Source: Adenophora triphylla var. japonica
Taxonomy: Eukaryota; Streptophyta; Magnoliopsida; Asterales; Campanulaceae
Length of the DNA stretch: 64,000 nt
Assembly (NCBI GenBank): GCA_022495995.1
Contig: JAFEMH010007460.1
Location: 24,808-88,807, forward strand
Reading direction: 5' to 3'
Part shown: positions 45,295 to 55,192 of the stretch, in pieces
Layout: every line of letters starts with the position of its first letter
Position numbering within the stretch: position 1 is the stretch's first letter
Made by a program: the position numbers and the translations under genes
Notes under the pieces: generated by a model
The model's input: the letters and a program-made list of their open reading frames with translations, nothing else
Told to the model about the DNA's origin: nothing
Databases searched by the model: none

Positions 45295-46040
45295 TGTTGG
45301 GGATATTAGGTTTCGGTTTGGATGATAATGCTGGATATATGATTGAATCGTGTATAATCCACTTTTCGAATAAAGTATTTCGACCCTTATTTTCTGGGTT
45401 ACACGAAATATTTATTGGGATAAGACAATCACGCAATTTGTTTCTAGGCAAAGAAGACAAATCTTAAACTTGAGAATTGTGTTGTGTTTTTTCGTTGTTG
45501 TTCTTGTATTCTTGTATAATACAAAAGAGATCAAACTCTGTTTTTATAAACAGATGAGAAGGTATTAGTTAAGGTTCCAACAGTCATGATTTTAGCCAAC
45601 CATTGTGTCTTTTCAGTTTGAAATAACACCTGTTCAGAATTGCTCGGCCGAGTCATGTGCCTTGCTCGGCCGAGCAAGGATGTCCAGAAACTTTTGCCCA
45701 ACTGCTCGGCCGTGTCATGAGCCTTGCTCGGCCGAGTCCTTGGATCTGCTCGGCCGAGCAAGGCATATGCCTCGGCCGAGCATGACTGTCCAGAAACTTT
45801 GACAATTTGCTATGCTATGCTCGGGCGGGTCAATCACTATGCTCGGCCGAGCATATCAGCAAAGTCAAAATCGCTGCCCCTTAACCTCTACTTCTTTATC
45901 GTGGTCGAAAACGTATTAGCTCAAACGAGTGTGTACTCCACACTTTCCCTTACTCGTATCCTAGTCTAATATGAAATTACATTGATCTCTAGTAAATCAC
46001 CATTACAATAAAATAGCCGATGACACTAAAATTACCAACA
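45295..46040 (-). repeat. 5' LTR of B
   Basis: Contains about eight CTCGGCCGAG-type motifs between 45643 and 45852, including CTTGCTCGGCCGAGCAAG (45661-45678, perfect 18-bp palindrome). A TATA-like TATAAAAA lies on the - strand at 45548-45541, downstream of the array. Confidence 0.9.
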
Positions 46041-46527
46041 GCACACCCATTTGCAGCCCAACTACATTTTGAGCCATTGTGGGAGGTCTTCAATATCTCT
46101 CTCTTACTCAACTTGACATTGCCTTCTTCGTTTGCTCAATTCCTCAATCACCCCAAGAATCTTACTGGACTACCCTTAAGCGCCTCTTGCGTTATCTTAT
46201 TGAACCAGAATTTTGTGTTATTGATGCCATTACCATGGAAGTTATTTGGATCTGTAACCTCCTTTCTGAACTTGGAGTTTCGCAATCTCGGCCCCCTGTT
46301 GTTTATTGTGATAATTTTGGTGCTACACATTACTCGGCCAATCCAGTTTTTCACTCACGAATGAAACATATGCTCTTGTGTTTCATTTCATTCAGGAACA
46401 AGTTCAGAAGGGTACTCTTCATGTTCAACACTTTTTCAACACATCAATTTGCAGATACTCTCACTAAACCACTATCTCTTGCTCAATTTGTGTCTTTTAT
46501 TTTCAAGATTGAATTTCTCCAAAGATA
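46041..46527 (+). pseudogene. RNase H remnant of copia element I
   Basis: VGGLQYLSLTQLDIAF-like sequence, TTLKRLLRYLIEPE, PPVVYCDNFGAT, NPVFHSRMKHMLL and HQFADTLTKPLS are the successive blocks of a copia RT/RNase H end on the + strand. It is decayed, with internal losses. B was inserted into it, so I is the older element. Confidence 0.85.
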
Positions 46528-46634
46528 ATCCATCTTACGGGAGTATGATAAAGATACTATAACTTGTCTTCAATCTACTCCTACAAATACGAAGATCTGG
46601 TCTCCTATTTTAGTTAGATTTTGTTTACTTAACA
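46528..46634 (+). other. Sequence between copia I and the MITE
   Basis: Probably the copia I 3' region (GGGAGTATGATAAAGA..), non-coding. Confidence 0.35.
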
Positions 46635-46894
46635 CTCCCTCCGTCCCATAATACATTACCCGGTTAATACGAACTCAGTTCAACCAAGTTTAACTTTGAT
46701 CAAACTTTAATATCAATTTACTTATCATAATAAAAATCTAAAAATTGTTATCCATAAAATAATCAAATGATTTATCAATAGCAATTATTAAAATTTCATT
46801 AGAATGAATAGATTGATATTAAAAGTTTGGTCAAAATCGACGTCGATTGACTTGCTACTATTCAAAATGGGAAGCTTTTCTGGGACAGAGGGTG
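46635..46894. mobile_element. Stowaway-like MITE
   Basis: Left end CTCCCTCCGTCCC and right end GGGACAGAGGGTG form 13-bp inverted ends with 10 matches, enclosing about 235 bp of A/T-rich, partly self-complementary sequence (the GTTTAACTTTGATCAAAC.. style). CTCCCTCCGTCCC is the known Stowaway (Tc1/mariner) terminal sequence. Confidence 0.85.
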
Positions 46895-47152
46895 TATACG
46901 TATATCTCTAGGATTATGCTTTCTTGTATCTCAAGTTAGTTTAGGACTCTCTTGTACTATAAATATATAGAATTATCTATTGCTTACATTATTTACACCC
47001 GGTAATAAGTACCTTAATACCTAAGCAACATACTATCTCCGTCCTATAACACTACAAATTTTCTTTTTGGTCACTCCATAATAAATTTCACTGCCCAAAA
47101 TGATAAATTTGTAATACTTACTGTATTTAATTTCGTATTTGTGTTATTCACA
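46895..47152. other. A/T-rich sequence
   Basis: CTATCTCCGTCCTATAACAC at about 47034 resembles another Stowaway end, but I could not pair it with an opposite end. Confidence 0.3.
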
Positions 47153-48310
47153 TTAACTATTCATTAATATTCTCATTCACACTTTTTATTTTTTATCTCA
47201 CTCCTTTAATTTTTTTAATTTTCACATCTTATAATTAACACAATATAAATGAATACAATAATATTGTAATACAAATTACAATACAAATTATAAAATGAAA
47301 AGAGAAAATCGTATGAAAGTTATTTTGATTCACTTGTATACGAGTCATATTATACACTTTATTTAAAATTAATTCATATTTACGATATTCACATTAACTA
47401 TTCTTTACTATTTTTTATTACACTTTTTCTTTTCTATCTCACTCCTTTAATTTTTTTAATTTTCACATTTTATAATTTCTTACGGAGTTCTTCAGCAGTC
47501 CGATATAACAAAAACCACTGAACCATATACTCGTACCTATATCCTAAACCATAACTCATACCCTAAACCATATGTTATATTCCCATATCCTATACCCTAA
47601 ACCATAATCTTTAGATATATAACAATTGCATTAGAAGAATATAATGCAACACCAAGTAACTTAATGCAAGAGTGTTATTGAAGGAGTTGCATTAGTAATA
47701 TAGCACTTGCATTAGAAGGATATAATGCAACATCAAATAACTTAATGCAAGGGCTTTATTGTTGGCATTGCATTAGATGAATCTAATGTAACGCCTAGAA
47801 ACCTAAGGCAACGCCAAGGCCATAGTTGTTGTAATAGCACAAATAAATCGTTGCATTGATGAAATAATGCAACGTCATTATAAAGCATAGTTGCATTTGA
47901 TGCATTTGATGCGTTATATTTGTTCAAAAATGTAATAGTGTCACATTAGCTATTCATTAATATTCTCTATCACACTTTTTATTTTTTTATCTCACTCCTT
48001 TAATTTTTTTATTTTTCACATCTTATAATTAACACAATATAAGTGAATACAATAATATTGTAATACAAATTACAATACAAATTATAAAATGAAAAGAGAA
48101 AACCGTATGAAAGTTATTTTGATTCTTTTGTATACGGGCCGTATTATACACTTACTTAAAATTAATTCATATTTGTGATATTCACATTAACTATTCATTA
48201 CTATTTTTTATCACACTTTTTCTTTTCTATCTCACTCCTTTAATTTTTTTTTAATTTTCACATCTTATAATTTCTTATGGAGTTCTTCAGCAGTCCTATA
48301 TAACAAAAAC
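47153..48310 (+). repeat. A/T-rich direct duplication with spacer
   Basis: Units 47153-47520 and 47943-48310 share about 365 bp with few differences, both ending GAGTTCTTCAGCAGTC..ATATAACAAAAACCACTGA. Within each unit a T-rich block (CACTCCTTTAATTTTTTT) occurs twice. The spacer (47521-47942) holds different sequence. The layout (direct repeats, short internal part) recalls a miniature LTR element, but there are no TG..CA ends or primer site, so a plain duplication is equally possible. Confidence 0.7.
47618..47780 (+). repeat. About 80-bp repeat in the spacer
   Basis: Two units of TTGCATTAGAA.ATATAATGCA and ACTTAATGCAAG.G..TTATTG; TTGCATTA..TAATGCAA forms short inverted repeats. Preceded by CCCTAAACCATA repeats (47530-47605) that resemble the plant telomere unit only in part. 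Confidence 0.6.
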
Positions 48311-49156
48311 CACTGAGTAGCAAGTTGCATGAAAGGTGACAAAATATTGCACACCAATTTTGATGACAACGGAGCAAAGCCTGCAACTGCAATTGTTCGA
48401 TTCGTATGGGAAACAAGTTAAGAAAATGTGTAAAATCCAAAATCTCTGTTTGGTTGTGTCAGAATGATACGACCTTTGCACTCAATTAGGTCATTCATTT
48501 CGATTTTTTTACTACGTTTTAAAGTTATTTTATGCTAACAAACAAACAGCTCTTGAGCCCAAACTCAAGTGGACATCTCCCTTATCACTAAATTCCAATT
48601 TTTGGTCATACTCTTTTGCTTCATGTTTAAGAATTCTCAACATTGTCATTATCTTTTTTTTTTTTTATTCATATTAAAATAATTTTTTAAAAAAATAACA
48701 ATAATAAAACAATATTAGTATAATTTTACTACTCTTTCCATCCCTTATTAAATTTTTTACTTTTTTTTTGTCTTGTCTCAAAATAAGATTCTTAGCGGGA
48801 ATGGAGCTACACTAGGCAATGGGGTTAGTTGACCCCTTAACTTTTAGTTAATGCCTCTCAGACCCCTGCAATTATAAGAAATTTCAATTACATGCAATAT
48901 TGATCTCCTGGTTTGTTGTAAACTTTAATATGAACCCCTAAATTTTAAATTTTGAAAATAAATATAGCTTACTTTTAACTGGTAAAATTTTTACACAATC
49001 AAATAGAAAAGTTTGTATTTTAAAATTTTGAAATTAAATTATTCAAGAAATGATGAAATTGAAAATCAAAGGTTAATGTATCAGTTTTATACTGTTTTCA
49101 GTATTCATACATGGGTTTTACTTGATTAGTTAATAATACTCATCATGTTCCAAAAC
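48311..49156. other. A/T-rich non-coding sequence before the pararetrovirus
   Basis: Nothing coding. CTCTTTCCATCCCTTATTAA near 48732 resembles a MITE end. Long T and A runs occur. Confidence 0.4.
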
Positions 49157-49159
49157 CGA

Positions 49160-49215
49160 CGCAAAAAGACAAAGCGGAAAAAGCAGCTGGCAAAATCAAG
49201 ATGGAAGACGCGTAA
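49160..49215 (+). pseudogene. C-terminal stub of the transactivator-like ORF
   Basis: The last 20 or so codons match the end of the ORF at 53522 (..KAAGKIKMEDA, stop). The left edge is the virus/host junction. Confidence 0.8.
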
Positions 49216-49321
49216 GGCGGACCCCCACCATGAAGAAAAAGAAGACTCCATTATGAACTAGTGGAGAAAAAGCAGAGAAAAAGGAGCCGCCCACTTCTTT
49301 ATGTAATAATTCAGTGTGTAC

Positions 49322-49379
49322 TGACGTAAGGGCATACGTCAATATGTTTTCCTTTTTATTCTCCCGCACTCTATATAAG
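49322..49379 (+). promoter_or_regulatory. 35S-like pararetrovirus promoter
   Basis: TGACGTAA (49322) and TACGTCA (49335) form an as-1-like pair of TGACG motifs, followed by TATATAA (49373-49379). The spacing and the position right after the transactivator ORF are those of caulimovirus 35S promoters. Confidence 0.85.
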
Positions 49380-49823
49380 GGAGAAAGTTTTTCTATAATG
49401 GACATCAAAAATCAAGGCTAGGAAGTCGATCCTAGAGAGAGAGAAAAACGATGAGTGAGTAAACCCTCAAACAGGGTTAGTAGAATAGGAAATTATGTAA
49501 AGCTCTCTGAGTATGTAAAATAGTGTGATGAAATAAGAAATTATTCACGTTTATACCCAAGTGTCTAAAAATCTTATCCAGTAGTTAACTTAGGACCTGA
49601 AGATTTCTGGAGGCAGCCGTTAGAAGTACCCGCTGAGGCAGGAGGCCGTTAAGGGGAAACGCTGGGCAAATGCTTGAAATTTGGTCAACATAGGGAAATG
49701 GTTTAAGGAACAAAGGTATAAACTAATCTTTAATCATCATCTTTTTACTAAATCTTTACATAAAAAGTACTATTTCTATCAATCCTGTTTACACGTTTTA
49801 ATTATTATAAGAAATTTTATCTT
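49380..49823 (+). other. Viral leader
   Basis: An untranslated leader with a few very short frames. GAGGCAGCCG..GAGGCAGGAGGCCG near 49611-49650 could form local structure. No protein is supported. Confidence 0.5.
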
Positions 49824-50153
49824 ATGATATTTGTTATGCCAAATATGAACGAAGTTCATAAAGAAAAAGAGATCTTTATCTCTACTAATGATACTATTTC
49901 CCCATGGAAATATATTAAGAATGGACAAGAAATTGTCTTAACTAACGGAGAAGCTGTAAGGCTACTTCAGAAAGAATGCTATGATAGCATTAAAAATCGA
50001 GATCTTGTTAGGATCATTGAGGTTCATAAAGCTATGTGCTTTATGATGCAAAGAGGTGAACAATGGTTTAGGAATTATCCTAATCATTTATCCTTCAAAA
50101 AGCAATTGCAGTCTGCTGAAGATGCAATGAATTCCCTAACAAATGACTTATAG
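49824..50153 (+). CDS. Small ORF between leader and primer site
   Basis: 109 codons from ATG 49824. It is Lys/Glu-rich, with NGQEIVLTNGEAVRLLQKEC in the middle. I do not recognise the product. By position it corresponds to the small ORF that precedes the movement protein in caulimoviruses (ORF VII-like) or soymoviruses (ORF Ia-like). The frame is intact. Confidence 0.5.
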   Translation: MIFVMPNMNEVHKEKEIFISTNDTISPWKYIKNGQEIVLTNGEAVRLLQKECYDSIKNRDLVRIIEVHKAMCFMMQRGEQWFRNYPNHLSFKKQLQSAEDAMNSLTNDL

Positions 50154-50311
50154 TCATTACTTGGGAATTAAGAAAAAGGAAGTATTCAAGGGATTTAACT
50201 CTGTAAGGAGTTATTTCATATTGAAGTCTCCATTTTCTATTATATCTTATAATCAGCAATTCCGCACGGTCTTTGAGCAAAAGTACTGGACAGGGCACTC
50301 GCTCAAAATCT

Positions 50312-50324
50312 TGGTATCAGAGCC
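50312..50324 (+). other. Met-tRNA primer-binding site of the virus
   Basis: TGGTATCAGAGCC is the exact initiator-Met tRNA complement used by Caulimoviridae, ten bases before the movement-protein ATG (50334). Confidence 0.9.
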
Positions 50325-50333
50325 TTGTTAACT

Positions 50334-50873
50334 ATGTCTGAAGGAGACCTAGTTCTCGATCATCTTGATGAAAATCAAGAAAATTTTCAAGTTGAGTTCA
50401 ATGAATCCTCAGAGGGATTTAATGGACAACTCTTGTTAAGTCAAGAAAAACTAAGCCAGATTAATAAATCTAGCTTATCCCTGAAAAAAGAAAGCATTTT
50501 TAAAATGCCTGCTTTAAACTTTCTTAAAAGAAAGAATAGTATCTTTTACTACGTCAGCACAAAAGAAATGCACGTTGATATAAAAGATACTAAGGGAAGC
50601 GTTTATCTGCCTTTAATTACAAAGGAAGAAATAAACAAACAGCTTCTAAAGATTGATCCTAAGATTCGACCTACTATCAGTACGGTTCATCTAGGAGCAA
50701 TAAAAATTTTACTGAAATCAGAATTCCAAGAAGGAATAAATTCTCCAGTAAAATTAGCATTAATCGATAATAGGATTAATGACCGAAAAGACTGCATCCT
50801 TGGAGCAGCAAGAGGAAACTTGGCATATAGAAAATTCATGTTTTCTGTATATCCAAAATTCGAGATTTCCTGA
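50334..50873 (+). pseudogene. Movement protein, C-terminally truncated
   Basis: Open from ATG 50334 to 50873. The central part (KMPALNFL.., STVHLGAIKILLKS, LALIDNRINDRKDCILGAAR) has the features of the caulimovirid movement protein, which forms tubules through plasmodesmata. The ORF stops where the sequence jumps to the polymerase at about 50872, so the C-terminal part is missing. Confidence 0.8.
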
Positions 50874-51834
50874 AAAAACAAAGCATTGGATGAAGGCCAG
50901 CATTATGTTGGTAGATCCAAAAAGTATTTGTAGGGTTAAACCTATGAAATACAGCCCACAAGACGTGGAAGAATTTGCCAAGCAAATTAAGGAATTACTG
51001 GAAATGAAAATTATTATTCCCAGTAAATCTCCTCACATGTCACCTGCCTTCCTCGTTGAAAATGAAGCAGAAAAACGACGTGGAAAGAAAAGAATGGTAG
51101 TTAACTACAAAAAGATGAATGATCTTACTGTAGGAGATGGCCATAATCTCCCCAATAAAGGCGACTCTTTGTCTCTTATCCGTGGGAAAAAGATGTTCAG
51201 TAGTTTAGATTGCAAGTCTGGATTCTGGCAAGTAATGCTTGATAAAGAATCTCAACTCTTAACGGCATTCACGTGTCCACAAGGACATTATCAATGGCTA
51301 GTTTTACCTTTTGGGTTTAAACAGGCGCCATCAATCTTTCAAAGGCACATGCAAAATGCCTTCAGAGATTATGAAAGATTCTGCTGTATCTATGTGGATG
51401 ATATCCTCATCTTCAGCGACACAGAAGAGAAACATTTAATACATGTTTCTGCTGTTCTAAAGAAATGCGAAACTTTGGGTATCATTTTATCCAAGAAGAA
51501 AGCTCAGCTCTTTAAAACAAAGATTAATTTCTTAGGTTTAGAAATTGATCAAGGTTCTCATTGTCCTCAAGGTCATATTCTGGATCACATCCATAAGTTC
51601 CCTGACCAAATTGAAGACAAGAAACAACTGCAAAGGTTTTTAGGAATTTTAACCTATGCATCGGATTACATTCCAAAGTTAGCAGCTTTAAGGGCACCCC
51701 TTCAAAGTAAGCTAAAGAAAGATCTTCCATGGAAATGGCAAGATTCTGATACTCTTTATCTTCGTAAGATAAAGAAGCAGCTAATCAACTTTCCAAAGCT
51801 CTATCATCCAGAGCCTGACGACAAGTTGAACATA
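50872..51834 (+). pseudogene. Polymerase fragment (RT) of piece 1
   Basis: After the deletion joint the frame reads the RT: VVNYKKMNDLTVGDG, SLDCKSGFWQVML, CPQGHYQWLVLPFGFKQAPS, catalytic FCCIYVDDILIFSD, and the thumb/connection to about YHPEPDDKL. RNase H is lost at the inversion joint. The open frame runs on to 52011 only by chance across the joint. Protease and coat protein, normally upstream, are absent. Confidence 0.88.
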
Positions 51835-52589
51835 ATGCTGGCCTTCATCCAATGCTTTGTTTTTTCAGGATCTAAAGGATTTTCTGAACAGACTTTTTCT
51901 AACAATTTTTCAATTGCTATTTTTATTTCCATTTCTGAGTTAAGCAATCTTAACTGTTTTTGTTCATTATGGAATTTTTTAAGCATAGCTCTCCCCCTCT
52001 CTAAAAAATAAATTTTTGTAGAAGAGATGTTAACTGGAGCCTGTGCTTTACTTTTAGAATCTTTTTTCATTGATTCTAAAAAGCCTTTAAAGCCTACACG
52101 CTCTGCTCGTGTGACTTTTCTAATCCATACTTCTTCCTTTTCCAAGGTTGTGAAGATGATCTTGTTGGTAAACTGTGTGAAAGGACTATAGGTTAAACAG
52201 AAGTTGTTACCTATAAGGAAGTCCAATCCAGCTTCCTGTTGATATACTGTTGGAATATGAAAGATTGTATCCCCAAAAAGTACATCAAGGTTTTTGCAAA
52301 CCTTATTGATTGTTATGGTAGAACCATTAGCAATCCTGACCTGTATTGGTCTTTCTGCATTCACCCAATGTTCAGGTGGAATGACATATTGACTTGCTAC
52401 GCAAAGGCTTGCGCCTGTATCTACATAGCAATGCAATTTTATCTTTTTGTATCCTTCGAACTTAAAAGTTCCTTGAATATAGATAGAGGAAGGGTTAGTA
52501 ATGTTAGGCATTACTAAATCTTCTTTGCAATGATCATTCGCTGCCTGATGATCCATTGCTAGACTCAGAAGTTGATTCTCCGGGATCAA
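51835..52589 (-). pseudogene. Protease and polymerase N-terminus, piece 2
   Basis: LHCYVDTGASLCVASQYVIP contains the aspartic protease D-T-G, and LDFLIGNNFCLTYSPF its C-terminal G-N-N-F block. It continues open to the joint, where the RT is cut off after about TKHWMKASIM. Confidence 0.85.
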
Positions 52590-53507
52590 ATTCTATGATG
52601 AGAACTTCTTCATATCCTTCGTATTCGTCTTCTATTGGACACAGTCCAAGAAGAACGATTTCTTCGAGCATCTTGACTTTGTCTTGATGCTGTTTTCTAT
52701 TAGGACACTCATTTGCATAGTGGCCTTCTTCATTGCAAACCCAGCATCTGCAATTCTTTTTGCCTTTAGGGCAAAATTTCTTTTTATATGTCTGCTTCTT
52801 CTGGACATATCTACCTGGCTTAAAGGTTTTTCTTTTCTTTCTAAAGGAATACTTAGATTTTCCTTTGAAGCTTTTCTTCTTTTTTCTTTGGATGTGGTTT
52901 GACTGACATCCATAGTTGAAGTCTTTCTTAACTATCTTATCGCAGCACTTCTTGCTGAACGATTTAAGCTGTTTCTGTTTTCTCGTTAAATCGCAAATTT
53001 TTGAGATTTCTTCTTTAACGATTTTGTGTGCAAATGCTAAACTAAAATTAGTGGTTGCACTTTTCTCTTGGTGAAAACGCATGAGAGCGATTTCTCCAAC
53101 TAAAGGAATTTTTCTTATGTAATCAACTACATAAGTTTTATATCCTTCTTGATCTCCTGTGTCATAGAGATTTCTCTCGTATTCACAGTAGAATTGTTCC
53201 AACTGACAGATGTCGCAAATCCGCATTTTCGTCGCCCATCTTTTGCTCTTTCGATAATCGTAAATTTTTCTCTTTCTTTTGCAAGAGAAAAATCTATACC
53301 TAAGAACATGGTATATATGCCGTCGAGGACATATTCAAAAGTCTCTGTGGGACCGAAGTCAGTTCGTGCCCATTCAGTGTCTTTTATGAATTTGTTCACC
53401 GATCCATGAGTTTTATGATCAAGTAGTAAGAGTACTGTGTTCTGATCATACTGTTCCATGTTATTTTTGGGTTCTTGAATTTCTTCAAGATTAACTTTAC
53501 TCTTCAT
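52534..53507 (-). pseudogene. Coat protein fragment, piece 2
   Basis: Two overlapping frames (53507-53127, 53226-52534) together cover the centre and C-terminus: DHKTHGSVNKFIKDTEW, a Lys/Arg-rich stretch, the zinc knuckle [14 protein letters not shown] typical of caulimovirid coat proteins, and an acidic Ser/Glu tail. A frame change lies near 53210. The first 17 codons from 53507 do not match the piece 3 coat protein, so they come from the joint. Confidence 0.82.
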
Positions 53508-53521
53508 GGTGGGGGTCCGCC

Positions 53522-55066
53522 TTACGCGTCTTCCATCTTGATTTTGCCAGCTGCTTTTTCCGCTTTGTCTTTTTGCGTCGGCTGGTTGTTAGTGGGAGAT
53601 CCACTTTTGTTCTGTCCACACATGTAGCATGGTATCTTGGCTATTTTTTCCACAATAGGACAAAGACGTCTGTCGTGGTGGGGAAGGTGTGTCCCCTGAA
53701 GGAATCTTTGCTGAAAAGATAAGATTCTTTCTTGATCTTGTTGACTGATGGGTTTTCCGGAATTGGAGTACATCAGGCAATGTTTGTCTTCATGGTTGAC
53801 GAAGATATGGTCGTCTTGAGAAAACCTGAAGATAAGAGTGAGAAACTCTTCTAACTTTCTTTTTCCCAGGGGAAATAGATCTACTTTGTCCAATGTACAA
53901 GGAGATGGTTCTGAAGGTGAATAGTTTTCTCCCTTGCTGATACCAATGTGTATCAGATGCTGTGGTCTGTAAAGAACCTGGTGATCTTCTTCCCAAATAG
54001 GGATGGAACTGGATATTTTAAGAAAAATATCCTTATCTGACTTTAAAATTTTCGTTCTAAAGTTTTTGACTGCCTTGTAGATCACTTTAGGCAGAAGTTT
54101 AATTTCTTGTAAATTCTGGCTAGGGTAGATGCACTTAGCCAAGCCATAAATGAAACAATCGGCAACCATTTCTGGGTTTGCCCCTTTGATGAAATTGAAA
54201 TGACTTAAATTCTTTCCTTTTTTGGTAAAAAATTTTTCATCAATCAAATTTTCTTCACTAGCGGTTCTAGCGAATTGGTAAAGATATTCAAAACCTTTAA
54301 TGGTTAAATCATTGTTTTGAATTTCTTCTTCCTGGGGAGGATTCCTTTGAGGGAGTCGTCCCAAAGAGATTTTTGTTTCTCTTTTTGCCTTTAGAGCAGC
54401 AGCAAAATTTGCTGGTCTAAGGATATCTTTACTACAAATTAATTGTAGTTCCGGCAAATCCCTTTTTCTGCTGTAAATGTTTGCAGCAGTCTTTGCTTCC
54501 AAAAAGTTTTTATATTTCTTGAAAGAACAATTTGAGATACCATCAATTGCTTGTTTGGCAATGTCCCAGTTTTCAAAGATTCCTCTATTAGGTCCATTAA
54601 AAACGACATAATAGGGTTTTGAGTTTTTATTAAGGATTTGAATTCCCGAATTTGACGTTTCACTGTCAGCGGATTTAACTCCGTCTTTTGGGACTTGAAT
54701 TCCCTGATTGGGTCTGAGATTAATTAATTGCTTAATACTCTCAGAAGCACTTTGGTTGGAAGTTGAATCTTCCCTTATGCTTTTGGGCAAAGCATCAGCC
54801 ATCAACGGTATTGATGTGTCTTTACCAGTTTCCGTTTGAACTGGACTAGCTTCAACTTTTGTTTTTGAAAAACATGGTGTTGAAATTACCATTTTTGGTT
54901 CAGTACTCAAGGTACCTACAAGTTGACTTGTGCCTGTTAGGCAAGGAGCAACAGCCTTTTGATGTTCAGACTTCAAGAGTCTTACATATCTTAGTTGAGC
55001 TCTTACAAGCTCAATTTGTTGCATCAAGAGTGTTTCCTGATGTTGTAACATAATTTCTTCATCCAT
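53522..55066 (-). CDS. Transactivator/viroplasmin-like protein, intact ORF
   Basis: 514 codons with no stop. Residues about 151-200 (YYVVFNGPNRGIFENWDIAK ..) form the viroplasmin/RNase H1 N-terminal-like domain of caulimovirus ORF VI, whose product allows reinitiation of translation on polycistronic viral RNA and forms inclusion bodies. The N-terminus is predicted helical, and a CYMCG motif lies near residue 480. It follows the polymerase by about 125 bp, as in caulimoviruses. It is the only large viral ORF here without a break, though no promoter is seen next to it. Confidence 0.82.
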   Translation of the reverse strand: MDEEIMLQHQETLLMQQIELVRAQLRYVRLLKSEHQKAVAPCLTGTSQLVGTLSTEPKMVISTPCFSKTKVEASPVQTETGKDTSIPLMADALPKSIREDSTSNQSASESIKQLINLRPNQGIQVPKDGVKSADSETSNSGIQILNKNSKPYYVVFNGPNRGIFENWDIAKQAIDGISNCSFKKYKNFLEAKTAANIYSRKRDLPELQLICSKDILRPANFAAALKAKRETKISLGRLPQRNPPQEEEIQNNDLTIKGFEYLYQFARTASEENLIDEKFFTKKGKNLSHFNFIKGANPEMVADCFIYGLAKCIYPSQNLQEIKLLPKVIYKAVKNFRTKILKSDKDIFLKISSSIPIWEEDHQVLYRPQHLIHIGISKGENYSPSEPSPCTLDKVDLFPLGKRKLEEFLTLIFRFSQDDHIFVNHEDKHCLMYSNSGKPISQQDQERILSFQQRFLQGTHLPHHDRRLCPIVEKIAKIPCYMCGQNKSGSPTNNQPTQKDKAEKAAGKIKMEDA

Positions 55067-55192
55067 TTCTGGATCCCTGTAAGGACGAATTGTCCCTGAG
55101 GTTTTACCCTCTTAAGGAGCCGAAGCTCTACTTTTTATCCCGAAGGTGTTAGCAAGCTTTCCTGAAATCATAAAAATTAAGTATAATGAAAT

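Larger units (their letters stand above)
39998..46040 (-). mobile_element. Ty1/copia element B, complete but inactive
   Basis: Two LTRs (39998-40746 and 45295-46040), TG..CA ends, and a perfect 5-bp duplication GCACA (39993-39997 and 46041-46045). The domain order on the - strand is gag, protease, integrase, RT, RNase H. The LTRs differ at roughly 5% by eye, so it is older than F. Stops and frame changes interrupt every domain. No standard Met-tRNA primer site follows the 5' LTR. Confidence 0.93.
49157..51834 (+). mobile_element. Endogenous caulimovirid, piece 1
   Basis: Begins in the last codons of the transactivator ORF, then the 35S-like promoter, leader, a small ORF, primer site, movement-protein ORF and, after an internal deletion, the polymerase. 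It stops inside the RT/RNase H region at 51834, where the sequence turns into an inverted second piece. Pieces 1 and 3 agree closely where they overlap. Confidence 0.9.
51835..53510 (-). mobile_element. Endogenous caulimovirid, piece 2 (inverted)
   Basis: On the - strand: the C-terminal half of coat protein, protease and the first polymerase codons. It is bounded by the piece 1 joint on the left (51834/51835) and by the end of the transactivator segment on the right (53510/53511). Confidence 0.85.

Noticed and set aside
47530..47605. CCCTAAACCATA repeats suggesting interstitial telomere sequence
   Set aside because: The units are interrupted and variable; only fragments match the plant TTTAGGG unit.
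47034..48760. A second large MITE with CTATCTCCGTCC and CTCTTTCCATCCC as ends
   Set aside because: The two strings are in the same orientation and are not inverted copies; no target duplication seen.
51835..52011. Polymerase ORF extending to 52011
   Set aside because: The last 59 or so codons are read across the inversion joint from antisense sequence; not part of the protein.
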